Assembly: GCA_024509875.1 (NCBI GenBank)
Contig: JAMPIV010008055.1
Span: forward strand, 186,001-250,000
Source of the DNA: Oreohelix idahoensis
Taxonomy: Eukaryota > Mollusca > Gastropoda > Stylommatophora > Oreohelicidae
Reading direction: 5' to 3'
DNA length: 64,000 bases
The position numbers and the translations under genes were made by a program. Below the pieces are notes generated by a model. It was not told the DNA's origin, did no database searches, and saw nothing but the letters and a program-made list of their open reading frames with translations. Below, piece by piece: positions 42,950 to 53,647 of this stretch; the stretch's first letter is position 1, and each line of letters begins with the position of its first letter.

Positions 42950-43066
42950 AAATTCATCCAAATCCAGTATTTAATCAACAACACTTACAAATTTATACAA
43001 ATCCAGTCTATAACCCAAAGAACTCGCAAATTTATCCACATCCAATTTTTAATCCACAATACTTAC

Positions 43067-43245
43067 AAATTTATCCAAATCCAGTCTGTAAAACAGCCCT
43101 GCAGTGATATTCTCACTAACCAGCCTGTCAACAACCACCTTCAGGCTCTGCTTGTCTCTGGTTATAACCAGGTCATGCCACTGGTTGTCATCGAGTAAAC
43201 TGCTAGCCGTGATCTCGGTTAAGCCTCGGACTGTGGCCGTTGAGC
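43067..43245 (-). CDS. Nrx-IV: Nrx-IV-like exon 4: laminin G 1, middle
   Basis: 179 bases, phase 1 in, phase 0 out. Peptide begins GSTATVRGLTEITASSLLDD, then NQWHDLVITRDKQSLKVVVD; 'D..WH.V...R' is the laminin G core. One N-glycosylation sequon (NIT). The exon ends with residues RLDLDKF and a perfect donor TTT|GTAAGT. The last 25 bases of the exon and this donor are the seed-like motif of the 39 bp minisatellite that follows in intron 4. Confidence 0.94.
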
Positions 43246-43589
43246 CTGTGAAAAAATTATTAAGATGCATTCAAAATGAAAGACTGCTTATATGGAATAG
43301 TGATTACCGTGTGTTACCAGGGTATGAAAAAAGAGCAAAGAAAAGTAACACTGTAACTTTCCTTTTGTCATCAAAGGCAAAAATGAAAATGCCTGATAAC
43401 AGGTCATAGCAAAGGGGTCTGAAAGTACACAGGAAGAAGACAAACATAATGGGAATAAATACTGGAAATAATAACCAGAATGTACTTGAAGAAACACCCC
43501 TACAAGACGTAGAATAATACAAATATCTTGGCAGCAATATAGACACAGCTGGAGGAACAGACAATGGTATGAAAATAAGAATACATAAG

Positions 43590-44045
43590 TAAGGTAAGTA
43601 AGGTATGTATGTATGTATGTATGTACGTATGTTGTGTTGTGTATGTATGTATGTATGTTTTTGTATGTATGTATTTGTATGTATGTATGTATTTGTATGT
43701 ATTTATGTATTTGTATGTATGTATGGGACCAGAAGACGCAGCAATAGAGACCGCAGTCAGCGACTCATAGCTTGACTGCCTGCGTCAGGACCAGCGAACC
43801 AGAGCTGGTCAAGACCGTGCTCCACCTCCACGTGGTGGTCCTGGAAACAGTCTGCAGCTGTGCAGGCTGGCTGAGCGAGCACGGATCGCAATGGGAAGGC
43901 AAACTCGGTCCTAAAAAATGCCGTGCAGAAGTCGGATGTGTCGACCGAAAGGTGCAGATATCACAGCTACGTTGTAAACAGACACAACGCAACCACCGTC
44001 CTTTTCAGGGCGAACGAAGAAGAAGAAGAAGAAGTATGTATGTAT
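43590..44045 (+). mobile_element. SINE (family S5) within a TATG microsatellite
   Basis: GTAT/TATG repeats at about 43590-43722 and 44034-44046 flank a 310-base element that ends gcgaacgaagaagaagaag. The same end (gcgaacgaggaagaagaa) closes the I-like LINE copy at 61650-62755 and, on the other strand, 49400-49948, so that LINE family probably mobilises it. Confidence 0.8.
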
Positions 44046-44399
44046 GTGGTAACAGCCCTCATTAACCTTGTATGAGTTTGTTGTGTGTTTGGCTCATGTT
44101 CAGGATTATGTTGCCAAGTGTTTTAAAGGTGAAAACATCAAGTTTGACTGTCATGCGAGTTCGCTGTTTGTGTTGGTACCAAGTAGCCAAGATGGCGGTT
44201 TTGTGATTTGTCAACCAGACTGCGTTTCAAAACATCACAAATTTAATGAAGGCTATTGTTACTGCTGTTATCAAATTTCGAGAGGCCATATTAATATCGC
44301 AAGTTGAAGCAATGCCTTATTATAATCATACATGCCCAATGAGGTACCATGTATTGGTTCAACTTCAAGTTATTCGATCTATGACAATAGAAACATGTC

Positions 44400-44990
44400 A
44401 AGCCAGCTCGACCTGACGGTTAGCATTGAGGCTCCCCACGGCAGTAAGTGGATATTCTTAACACCTATTATAACAACACCCGAAGAGATTGTTACATAAA
44501 CTAGGGATATCTGTGATAAATAAAAACGAAAAGGTCTTTGAAACTGAACTTTTCATTTACAAAAAATATATATTCATTTGTGAAGCCACTGGAAAGAAAC
44601 AATGTTTTCGTTAGCAATGGCTAACTGGATACTGTCACCCCTCATTGTGAATGGAAAGATCCACTGACTTATTAATTTTGTACAATGCTGAAACAAGATT
44701 TGTAGCAGAGAAGAGACTTTTCCACAGCTTTGAGGTGTGTCAACTTGAGGCTCTCACGTTAGTAAGTGGAAATTCTTAACATCGACTATAACAACACCCA
44801 AAAAGATGGCTACGGAAATTAAGGATATCAGTGAAAGACGAAAATTAAACAAGTCTTTAAAATTGACATTTTTATTTGTAAAGAATATATATTAGTTTAT
44901 GAAGCCACCGGAAAGAAACTATAGCTTCGTTATTAATGGCGACCGGATACTGTCACCCCTCATCGAGAATGGAAAGATCCACTGACCCCT
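44400..44990 (+). repeat. Diverged tandem duplication of about 320 bp
   Basis: 44420-44670 and 44745-44990 share long stretches such as tataacaacaccc, atatatatt, gaagccac, ggatactgtcacccctcat and gaatggaaagatccactgac. No coding capacity seen. Confidence 0.85.
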
Positions 44991-46195
44991 TACTATGGTG
45001 TGCGTTGCTGAAAGACACTTTACCACAGCGCGGACAGGTGTCAGATTTTGTGTCCAGGAGACTTTTGATGCCAGCTTGTTAACTTTGTACGAATTGAATT
45101 CAACAGATTATGAACGTTTGGCGATTGTTTCCTGGGCGGGGTTTAGCACACTTGCGGACTCTAAATGATTATCCGATATGATACGGTGTTTTTATACAAA
45201 CTAACAGTTTCATATATTAAAACTTGTAGAATGACTTCCGTTACTATTTAAACAACTAATTTGACTAGTTAAGCAGCACATGTGCATGTTTTGATGTTAT
45301 TATCACAATTTTTGTGCCAATTCGCGTGTTTGTGTTTTTCGTTGTTATTGCTAGAGAAATATGTCACGCTTTATATTTACATTTTCTAAGTCTCCTAAGC
45401 GAATAATTGTGTCAAACTACTATGAAACATTGCTGACATTGATGATGATTGTTTGGTAGTCACAGTTTGTTGTCAAAATATGAAATCTGTGCAGAAAAGC
45501 TAGACACACTAGATTTAGTTGACGAGTGGGCATAGTCATATTGTGGCTGATCAAAAAGCAACAAAACTAGACCTACCGTACCATCTAATCACTAGTTATT
45601 GGTAGAAGATGAAGCTAGGGATACTATTAAAACATTAAACAAGAGTAAAAAAGTTTTTATATGACGTTATTCTTCTTTATTTGTTTGAAAATTACGTAAT
45701 GGACGATTGCATAATTTATTTTTTCTTACAAAGGACCACAGAAAAACTGGTGAGAATAAAACTAAATGTACTAACTGTGGCCATAGGCATGTTTTTTTTT
45801 TTACTTTGTATATGGATTAACTTGACATTTGAAGACTAAAAAGAAAGTTTTATTGTCTACAACAGTAATTTGTCTTTGATAAGATCACATTCTACAGTTA
45901 ACTTTTTAGTGTTTTTCAATTTTACATGCAAAATTTTTTAAGTATAACGAACACACTTGTGTTAATACTACCAAAGACGTTATATATTACAATTCTCTAT
46001 CCATTTCCCTACAGTTTGGTATATAATAAGTACATGTTCACAGAAAAAGATTAACATAAAATTTACAATAAAAGTCTGTACACTTCACCGTTTAGAATTC
46101 TTCAAAAAATAATTATGGCACAGGGTGGAAAATAATTGTGGAGTCAAAGAGTTAAGAGATGATGTCATAGAACTATTCCAATTTGTTTAGTTGCT
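44991..46195. other. Intron 3 sequence, nothing recognised
   Basis: AT-rich; no family, exon or terminal repeats recognised. Confidence 0.5.
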
Positions 46196-46199
46196 TTGG

Positions 46200-46745
46200 A
46201 CATAGCCTAGGGAAAATTCTTCACATTTTTTGGCCAAAAGAAAACCATCACCAACCAGGAACTGCTTATACAGTGCAGTCAAAAAAAAAAAAAAAGATAT
46301 TACAAGATTGGTTTGGTTTGGTTTTAAGGACTATCTTCATTGCACACGGACAACTCCATCAGTGCTCCGACCTCCTCCCTTAGATCACACTAGTGCATGA
46401 ACTCCGTAACACCGGCGAGAATCCAAATTTGTGTGTATATAGGAATCACACATTCTATAAATATTTTGAAAAATTAGAACCCTACCCACCACAAACACAC
46501 AAAAATTACAAGAACTGCTACGGAACCCAGAAGGACGGTGAAAGGGAGGCAGACCAAAGGCAATCTGGTGGAGAACTGTGGAGACCATGATGCAAAGCAC
46601 GAACCAGAGTTCGGGCAAAGCATGAAGGGTGGCCACAAACTGAGCAAAGTGGAGACAGTTTGTTGCTCCCTATAAGATGCCACTAAGTATGATGGCTACT
46701 GACTACTTTGTCAGTCATGTGCTAAGGATCCAAGAAAAACATAGG
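46200..46745 (+). mobile_element. LINE-D copy 3 interrupted by an S3 SINE tail
   Basis: 46200-46280 (tttggccaaaagaaaaccat) and 46515-46745 (gaaagggaggcagaccaaag) are LINE-D; 46316-46500 is the distal body of SINE S3, similar to 31727-31985. Confidence 0.7.
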
Positions 46746-46964
46746 ACAAGAAAAGGTGGTAGCGTTTCATGTACAGGAAAAATATGAATGACACATTTTC
46801 CCCACCCGATACTTAACTCTTTCAGTCCCAAGCAAAAAAGTGGGTTTGGCCCAAGCAAAAATGGCCACCCCAGTGCGTTTTTATTGTTGTTTGGAAATAA
46901 TTTTTTATATAAATATAAAAATAAAACTAGGGTACTTCTCTAAAGGGAGCTAAGACCTAGCATG

Positions 46965-47185
46965 TCTGCCGAAGAGAGAGTGCGTCACCATTGAAGGACA
47001 TAGAGGGTAAGTGAAGCAGAGGTAAGCTGAAAAACACATGGAGAAGAAAACTGGAGATAGAAATGAAAATGATGAAGACATGGAAAGACCTTGAGCTGAC
47101 GGCAGGAGAAAGTGGAGTATTTTTTTTTTTTTTGTTGAAGGCCTGTGCTCCATGGGGAGCTGACGAGTAATGATGATGATGATGA
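46965..47185 (+). mobile_element. LINE-E tail fragment in intron 3
   Basis: LINE-E 3' text (aaaacacatggagaagaaaa, ctgtgctccatggggagct) with a GATGAT-type tail. Confidence 0.75.
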
Positions 47186-47221
47186 TACTATTATAGGACC
47201 ATGGCAATGTCTACAACCCAC

Positions 47222-48617
47222 AACAGCCAGCTCCAGACTTTAGAAATGAGGTATCCGAGGAAAGTGGTTGAAGTAACAGGAAGAGACATGGTCCGCAACT
47301 AGATGTTATGTCATGGCCTAAACCCAGCTCCTGAAAACCTGAGTGGAACAGTCCCAATTACAATGGTTTGGAAATGTCTGCACAATGGGAGAAGATCGGC
47401 TACCATATGGGAAACCAAGAGTCAGGGATCCAGACCTCCAGGACGACCCAGAGTTTGCTGGGAGGATTTTAAGTCATGTTTTCGCTTGGGAGTTAAAGTG
47501 TTTGGGATTTTTACGTATGGGTCTGATTTTTTATAGACATGCTTGTAAGCACGTTTAAAGTTATGAGATGGTTTTTTATTTGGGTGCTTTGTACACTATA
47601 TTTTTGAACATAGCTCAACTGGGTATGTGTTAGTTTTTTAAAAATAAAGAAAGGGTTCAAATGTTCTGAGTTGTAGTTGGGGAGAGATACGGGTGAGCTG
47701 AGCTTACATGTCAAGCTGTTAGTTCGCACTTGAGTGAAATGTACCGAGTTGAATTGAGAAACTATAATCTCGGTCATTAGGTATCTGGCAGGGCTTCGAG
47801 ACGGTTATAGTGTCGCTAGTGTGCCCAGAGTTTTATTTAAGGGAAGAGATTCGATATATTATTCAAATGCCATGGATTGTATCGGCTATTACAATTTATG
47901 ATGAGTTGCTGTTTATGCAACCAATTCCCTATGTATTATTTCTGCTATTACAATGTATGATGAATTGCAGTTCATGCGATCAGAGTCATTATGGATTCTT
48001 AGCATATGTTTGCCATTGTAACTTTTCAATGATTGACTGTTCATTGATTCGCTGTTCATGCGATCAGAGCCATTATGGATTATTAGCACGTTTGCCATTG
48101 TAACTTTTGCAACGATTGACTGTCCATTGATTTGCTGTTCATGCGATCAGATTCATTATGGATTGTTGGCATCTGTTTTGCCATTATAACTTGTGACAAT
48201 GTACTTTTCATGATGTCAATGTTGCTGTGATCAATAAATGGTGTATGCGTTGGAAAAACCTTATTCGTCTTACCCGTTGGTCGATTTCCTGACCTAACGT
48301 TACTGTTGTGTGGGTGATACCAGAATGTAAACAAACCTAAGGAGCTCACAACATTCGCATATATATATATATATATATATATTATACAACTGTCGGCCAC
48401 TACAGTAAGCCCGACCTTGCTGATGTCAACATTGTCAGCTGTGCCAGACAGTAGCACTATCTTTCAATACAACCCCCATACATACAGTAAAAGAGGACAT
48501 TAGAAAATATATGAAGGACAGAAGACTAGACTGGAGCCAGGCCAGGAGGAAAAAAGACGATAGGATAGTATGGCGCTCTCTCTAGCACACCTCTACAACT
48601 AAGCAAGTAAATAAGTA
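47222..48617 (+). mobile_element. LINE-A 3' end split by about 1 kb of unknown sequence
   Basis: 47222-47468 and 48487-48617 are consecutive LINE-A segments; the second ends aagcaagtaaataagtaa. The intervening 47469-48486 holds tandem units and an AT dinucleotide run (48358-48381); I cannot classify it, possibly a solo LTR. Confidence 0.7.
47860..48200 (+). repeat. Irregular tandem repeat of about 75-90 bp
   Basis: Three to four units built on tgttcatgcgatcagagcca and ttatggat..tagca and gtttgccattgtaactttt. Confidence 0.85.
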
Positions 48618-48670
48618 ATGATATTATAGGAAGAAGAACAGGACTAGATTATGGATTTACTGCTACTTAC

Positions 48671-48874
48671 CTAGATCAAGCTTGAATTTGAGATAACCTC
48701 TAGACATCTCCAACACTATGAGGTCTCCCTGGTTGCCGCTAGCGTACATCAGGACACCATCTGGGCGGCCAGTTTTAAATCTCATTTCCAAAAGATCCTG
48801 AGTGGTCTGCACTGCTTGACGGCTCAAATCAAACTCAATGAAGCTCTCTCCATCGAATGCTGCTGTCTCCTCCA
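48671..48874 (-). CDS. Nrx-IV: Nrx-IV-like exon 3: laminin G 1, first half
   Basis: 204 bases, phase 1 in and out. The peptide starts VEETAAFDGESFIEFDLSRQ and includes EMRFKTGRPDGVLMYASGNQ. 'F.T..PDGVLMY..G' is the diagnostic laminin G strand pattern. Acceptor tgtacag, donor CTAG|GTAAGT. The upstream intron (intron 2, 11.8 kb) is the longest in the window. Confidence 0.94.
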
Positions 48875-49399
48875 CTGTACAGTAAGAAACAAAATAAAGT
48901 ACGGCATAATACACTGAAGGTGTTTCATAATGCAAAACACAAAAGGTATGTGTCACAGTATTCATTCATTCACCACTCTTCAGATCCCCAAGGAACATAG
49001 GCCCTCAATAAACTTATACCAAGTCCTCCTGTCCAATGCTATCAGCTCAAGGCCTTTTTATACCTTTATCATTTTCATTTATGTCTAGTTATCTGTTATG
49101 TTTTTTTTGGGTCTCCCATTACCTCTCTTACTTTGGGGGTTACAGAACAAGTATTGCCTTGTAATGCTATCAACAAGTTTCCCCAATGTGTGTCTTATCT
49201 ATCTCCAGCGTCTTCTTCTCATCTCTTGTTCCACTGGCACTTGTCTTGTTCTTGTCATCAGTTCCACGTTAGTGATCTTGTCATACCACTTCATTCCTTT
49301 TATTCTACGCAAGTGCCCATTTATGAAAGTCTGTAGTCGTTTTGGTTGTTGTTTCTGTTGTTCTCCACGTTTCATAGCCAAATAAAAGGACTGACATTC

Positions 49400-49948
49400 T
49401 TCTTCTTCTTTCGTTCGCTTGAACTATATTGTCTATATCTGCAATGTTGTTTCTTGTATAAACTTCACTGTCTTTTGTAGTTATTCAAGATATTTTCGAG
49501 CTCTAATTTTTTGCTGTAGCCGTCTTTTTTACTATTGACGCCTTCAGCATTCCAGTGCATTATTTTAAATGGTCTTTTCTTTGCTTGGCCAGTAGCTCTA
49601 TTCTCATGCCTCCTGGCTCCACGGGGCAATTGAGAAGGACCCCCAGTAGTAGGGGTTGGGCCCTTCCGAGGCAGAGGGCCCGGCACTGCGCCTGCATGGG
49701 TGTCCGTCACAGGGCGAGTGCCATAACGTTTTGCAGATATAGGCATACTTCCATAGCGCATGTGCGTGGCATCCTGATTGCTGTGGTGCGCCTCTTGGCT
49801 GGTTGCCTCCGTCTTCAGCACCTTGACTTGCTAGGGCAGACTGTGGTCTTGCTCGAGTGTAGGAGGGCCTGGCCAGTCTTGGTTTTTCAGCCGCTGATGG
49901 CTGTACTTGAGCCCCATCTCCACGTCAAGGAGCTGGCCTCGATGGGGA
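49400..49948 (-). mobile_element. Internally deleted I-like LINE
   Basis: Flanked by aaggactgacat. It has the 5' region and the first 118 residues of the protein (TGGPSQLPRGARRHENRATG, KIMHWNAEGVNSKKDGYSKK, ELENIL), then jumps straight to the 3' end gcgaacgaaagaagaagaa. The corresponding text in the complete LINE is MHWNAEGVNSKQAGYSKKTE. It is therefore a non-autonomous derivative rather than a 5'-truncated copy. Confidence 0.85.
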
Positions 49949-49968
49949 AGGACTGACATGATATCTTA

Positions 49969-50926
49969 CTTACTTAGTCATTCCCCTTCTACCGTGAGGT
50001 GTAGAGGTTTGGAAGAGAGAGCGCCAGACTATCCTATCGGCTGTCTTCCTCCTGGCCTGGATCCATTCTAGTCCTCGGTCCTTCAAAGATTGTCTAATGT
50101 TGTCGTCCTGGGAGTCTGGATCCCTGGCTCTTTGTTTCCCATGCTTGTCGTGGTAGCCGATCTTCTCCCATTCTGCAGACATGGCCAAACCATCTTAGTT
50201 GGGACTGTTCTACTTGGGTCTGCAGGGGGTGGGATTTAAGGCCTTGACATATCGTCTGGTTGCGGACCATGTCTCTTCTTATTACTTCAACCACCTTCCT
50301 CAGATACCTCATTTCTGAGGTTTGGATCTGGCTTTTGTGGGTTGTAGTCATTGCCCATGATTCGCATCCATATGTCAAGACTGGGACATAGGTGGAGCAG
50401 TATACAGCCATGTTCATTTTCTTACCAACCTCTCTCTTGCTGAGGAATCCTCGATTTTTGGCCTGAAAAAGTCTCCCAGCTGCTGCTTTTCGAGTGGCCA
50501 ACTCTTCTTTGATGCCTCTCTTTCGGTCAATAATAGCTCCAAGGTATTTAAAGTGGTCGACCTGCTCCAGGACCTGTTCTCCCAGCTTAATCTGATGTCT
50601 TCTTTCTTCTCGTGATATCACCATGGATTTTGTTTTAGAGCTGCTTATTACCATCCCTCTCTTCTCCAGCTCTTCCTTCCAGACTTGCAGGTTGGATGGG
50701 AGATGTGCCTCTGATTTAGCAATAAGGGCAACATCATCAGCAAATGCCAGCTCTGAAATACAGACCTGTCTCATCTTCCAGTACCCCACTGAATACTTTC
50801 TTGTTCTCTCCTTACATGCCTTGATGACATCGTCCATGAGGAGTATGAAAAGGTAAGGTGATAGGATATCACCTTGTCTTACACCAGTGGTGGTCCTGAA
50901 CTCTTCTGACTTATGGTTTGCTGGAC
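49969..50926 (-). mobile_element. LINE-A (RTE-like) 3' end with long open frame
   Basis: Duplicated target gacatgatatctt on both sides. Frame 50837-50094 encodes 247 residues without a stop (ELAFADDVALIAKSEAHLPS, HFKYLGAIIDRKRGIKEELA, RWFGHVCRMGEDRLPRQAWE), i.e. the end of reverse transcriptase and the C-terminus. Confidence 0.88.
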
Positions 50927-51127
50927 ATGATATCTTGAGTCAAAAATTCTTTTAGGAGCACAAATCCACCTCTACAGCCTAATCCACAGCATTCATGTGC
51001 TCTTGTAGTGGTAGTTTCCGTAGCAATATGTTTTATATGATGATGTTGCCAGCTCCATGCACAACTGCATTTTAGTTGTCTCTTACGAAATGTGTGAAGG
51101 ATCAATAGTCCTATTCTTCATAGAACC

Positions 51128-51970
51128 CCAGGAATTCAACCAATCAATCAATACCCTTTAGCTCCCCAAGGAGCATAGGCCTTCAACAAACACATGCCAA
51201 GTCTTCCTGTCCCTGTGCCATCCGCTGAAGTTCTTTCCATGTTTTCCTCATCATTTTCACCTCTGTATCCACTTCTCATCTCCATGTGTTTTTTTTTGGT
51301 CTACCTCTGCCTCTCTTTCCCTGTGGATTCCAGAACAAGGACTGCCTTGTAATGCTATAATCAGGTCTTCTCAATGTGTGTCCTATCCATCGCCAGCGTC
51401 TTCTTCTCAACTCTTGTTCCACTGGCACTTGTCTAGTTCTTGTCATCAATTCCACATATGTGACTTTGTCACACCATTTCAGTCCTTCTTTTCTACGCTG
51501 TTGAGGACTGCTGCATGGTTTTGCCAGCAACGCCGTCTGGTTTTATTTGAGATGGTCGCACTATGCAGCATTGCCTCTACAGTTACGGCAATATACTAAC
51601 TTTACTGCAGTAAAACGACAGTCCAGTCAGAGGAGAAAGTCAAAGCAAGAGTAATATGCCCACATAGAAAATAAAGCCCGTAACATACGCAAGCACTCGT
51701 TTATAAAAGTCTGTAGCTTTTTGGTTGTTGTTTTTGTTGCTCTCCATGTCTCTGAGCCATACAATAGGACTGACTTGACATTTGAGTTGAAGATTCTTAT
51801 TTTCGTGTTGGACTTGATTTCTCTTGTTCTCCATGTTTCCCAATGCAATGAAAGCTCCTCTTGCTTTCTGTATTCTTATTGTGATATCATTGTCTGTCCC
51901 TCCAACTTTGTCTATATTACTGCCAAGATATGTGTTTGATTCTACATCCTTTAGTGGTGTTTCTTCAAGT
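51128..51970 (-). mobile_element. LINE-E copy with a 190 bp insertion
   Basis: 51128-51497 and 51690-51970 are consecutive LINE-E parts; an unclassified 190-base insert flanked by tacgc separates them. Encoded text TRTRQVPVEQELRRRRWRWI and SNTYLGSNIDKVGGTDNDIT. Confidence 0.78.
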
Positions 51971-52059
51971 TCCATGCACAACTGCATTTTAGTTGTCTCT
52001 TACGAAATGTATGAAGGAGCAATAGTTCTATTCTTCACAGAACCCCAGGAATTACACAA

Positions 52060-52316
52060 GGCAAATAATACCATTATGTGGACTTATTTCTTGTGGTTTT
52101 TTTTCTTAATCTTAACTACATCCCAGCATCTGTTTGCCATAGTTCACAAAAACTGAGAGAATATAAAACCATTATGTTCTTTTCACTTTAGAAGCAGCGC
52201 AAATTTCCCATAATTTCATAACAAATTACACATAATTCCATACCATAACAGACAGACAACCAAAAATTTAATTAAACTATCAAAGAAATAACCTTGTTCC
52301 ATCTCTGTGGGTTTAA
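52060..52316 (-). pseudogene. Decayed tandem copy of the exon 2 end and following intron
   Basis: 52205-52316 aligns with exon 2 and its donor (on the gene strand ACCCACAGAGATGGAACAAG versus ACCCACAGAGGTGGAACATG), and 52090-52200 aligns with the intron just downstream of exon 2 (cttaactaca, ccattatgttcttttcactt versus ccattctgttattttaaatt). In frame it reads LNPQRWNKVISLIV then a stop. The remainder of the copy continues for about 10 bases at 60545-60555 on the far side of the TTAA transposon, directly followed by the real intron. Confidence 0.85.
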
Positions 52317-52591
52317 GGGGTTGAACTACAGTGAAAACTAACTTTTGTTCTAATAACATTTTCAAACTTTTTATGTGCTCAATAGACACAGTGCATGTCC
52401 ATGAACCAAATTCTACAGTTTATTTTGTTAAAAAACATGTGGTTACCATGGTAACCAAAAAAACATCCACCATATTGGATTTTCACCACTTTTCGAGAGC
52501 TAAAAACTTATGTTTCCCATTGACCAAACTTTATCAAATTGCACACACATGTTGTGACTGACAATTAAAACAATTTGTCTTGGGCTTTTTT

Positions 52592-53278
52592 TGATAAGTT
52601 TAAAATTCTATTTTTAATGATTTTTTAAAAAAATACACTATGTATGAAAAACAATGAAAAAAAAATATTTTAAAAAATATATCAAAGCAAATTACCAAAA
52701 TATCAAAAAAGCCCCTGTCAATTTAAAGGTATATATGTGTCCTACATGCATGCCAAATTTCAGACTGATCTATTAGATAGTTTGTAAAAAATAACATTTT
52801 TTGTTAATAAAATGTTAGTTTTAAGAAAAATGCATTTTAGTCACCGAATGACTTGTCTTGTCCAATATACTCCATTCTGGGGGGGCTGAATGTGTTTAAA
52901 ATTTTCCAGCACTATATGCTGCACCTCCTTCAGCTTCCTTTAAAATTCTATTTTTAATGATTTAAAAAAGAAATACACTTTATTTGTATGAAAAAAATGA
53001 AAAAAACAATATTTAAAAAAATATAGCTAAGCAAATTACCAAAATATCAAAAAAGCATGTGACAATTTAAAGGTATATATGTGTACTACATGCATGCCAA
53101 ATTTCACATTGATCTATTAGTTAGTTTGTTAGTAATACAATTTTTGGTTAATAAAATGTTAGTTTTAAGAAAAATGCATTTTACTCACTGAGTGCCTTGT
53201 CTTGTCCAATATACTCCATTCTGGGGGGCTGAATATTTTAAAAATTCTCCAGGACTATATGCTGCACCTCCTTCAGCT
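52592..53278. repeat. Tandem duplication of about 345 bp near the transposon 3' end
   Basis: 52581-52935 and 52938-53278 are similar throughout (tttaaaattctatttttaat, catgcatgccaaatttca, gtcttgtccaatatactcca, tatgctgcacctccttcagc). The second copy includes the end of the transposase frame. Confidence 0.9.
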
Positions 53279-53611
53279 TCCTGCAGCTCCACCACTCGCC
53301 TTTGTCTTGCTTCTTGCCTAATTTTTCTTCTTTTTACAAGTTTGTCAGCCTCATGTTTCTGGCTGTTGGCCAGATGTTTCCTCAGTCGCACCTGTCCAAG
53401 GCGTATTGAGTTTGTTCCAGATGCTTGACCACACAGCCTTTTTATTTCTGCACTGGCTGATGGACCAAAGTTGAACTCTCCAACGGCCACAAGGACACTG
53501 AATTTGGCTTTTTTTAATGACACAAATTTCCGCTTGCTGCAACGACTCCATATAACATTGTGTAGGCTTTCATTTGCATTTTGTGTTGCACCTAGCTGAC
53601 ACCGCTTCAGC
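53185..53611 (-). pseudogene. C-terminal part of the TTAA-type transposase, cut off by the LINE
   Basis: Reading from the target duplication at 53611 the frame gives LLKRCQLGATQNANESLHNV, then IWSRCSKRKFVSLKKAKFSV and LVAVGEFNFGPSASAE. 'QNANESLHNVIW' is the conserved block with the likely third catalytic residue (E). Continues in frame with the N-terminal part once the LINE and one duplicate are discounted. Confidence 0.85.
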
Positions 53612-53647
53612 TTCTTCTTCTTCTTCTTGCGATCGCATCTTTGATGA

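Larger units (their letters stand above)
39440..43066 (-). repeat. 39 bp minisatellite of intron 4 in register with the exon 4 donor
   Basis: Units read acttacaaatttatccaaat then ccagtctttaatccacaac. Segments: 39440-39690, 41980-42263, 42722-42752 and 42950-43066, about 17 units, split by LINE-A (with LINE-B), LINE-D and an I-like LINE end. Motif starts at 42983, 43022 and 43061 show exact 39-base spacing, and the last is the real exon 4 donor with 25 bases of exon 4. Confidence 0.94.
48968..50960 (-). mobile_element. LINE-E copy containing two nested LINE insertions
   Basis: 48968-49399 is LINE-E in reverse; it resumes after 50940 (cttgagtcaaaaattctttt parallels ttgagttgaagattctt at 51783). 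Between lie an internally deleted I-like LINE (49400-49948) and LINE-A (49969-50926). Confidence 0.78.

Noticed and set aside
47469..48486. Solo LTR
   Set aside because: An AATAAA at 48233 and a defined interruption of LINE-A hint at it, but I could not find TG...CA ends with a target duplication.
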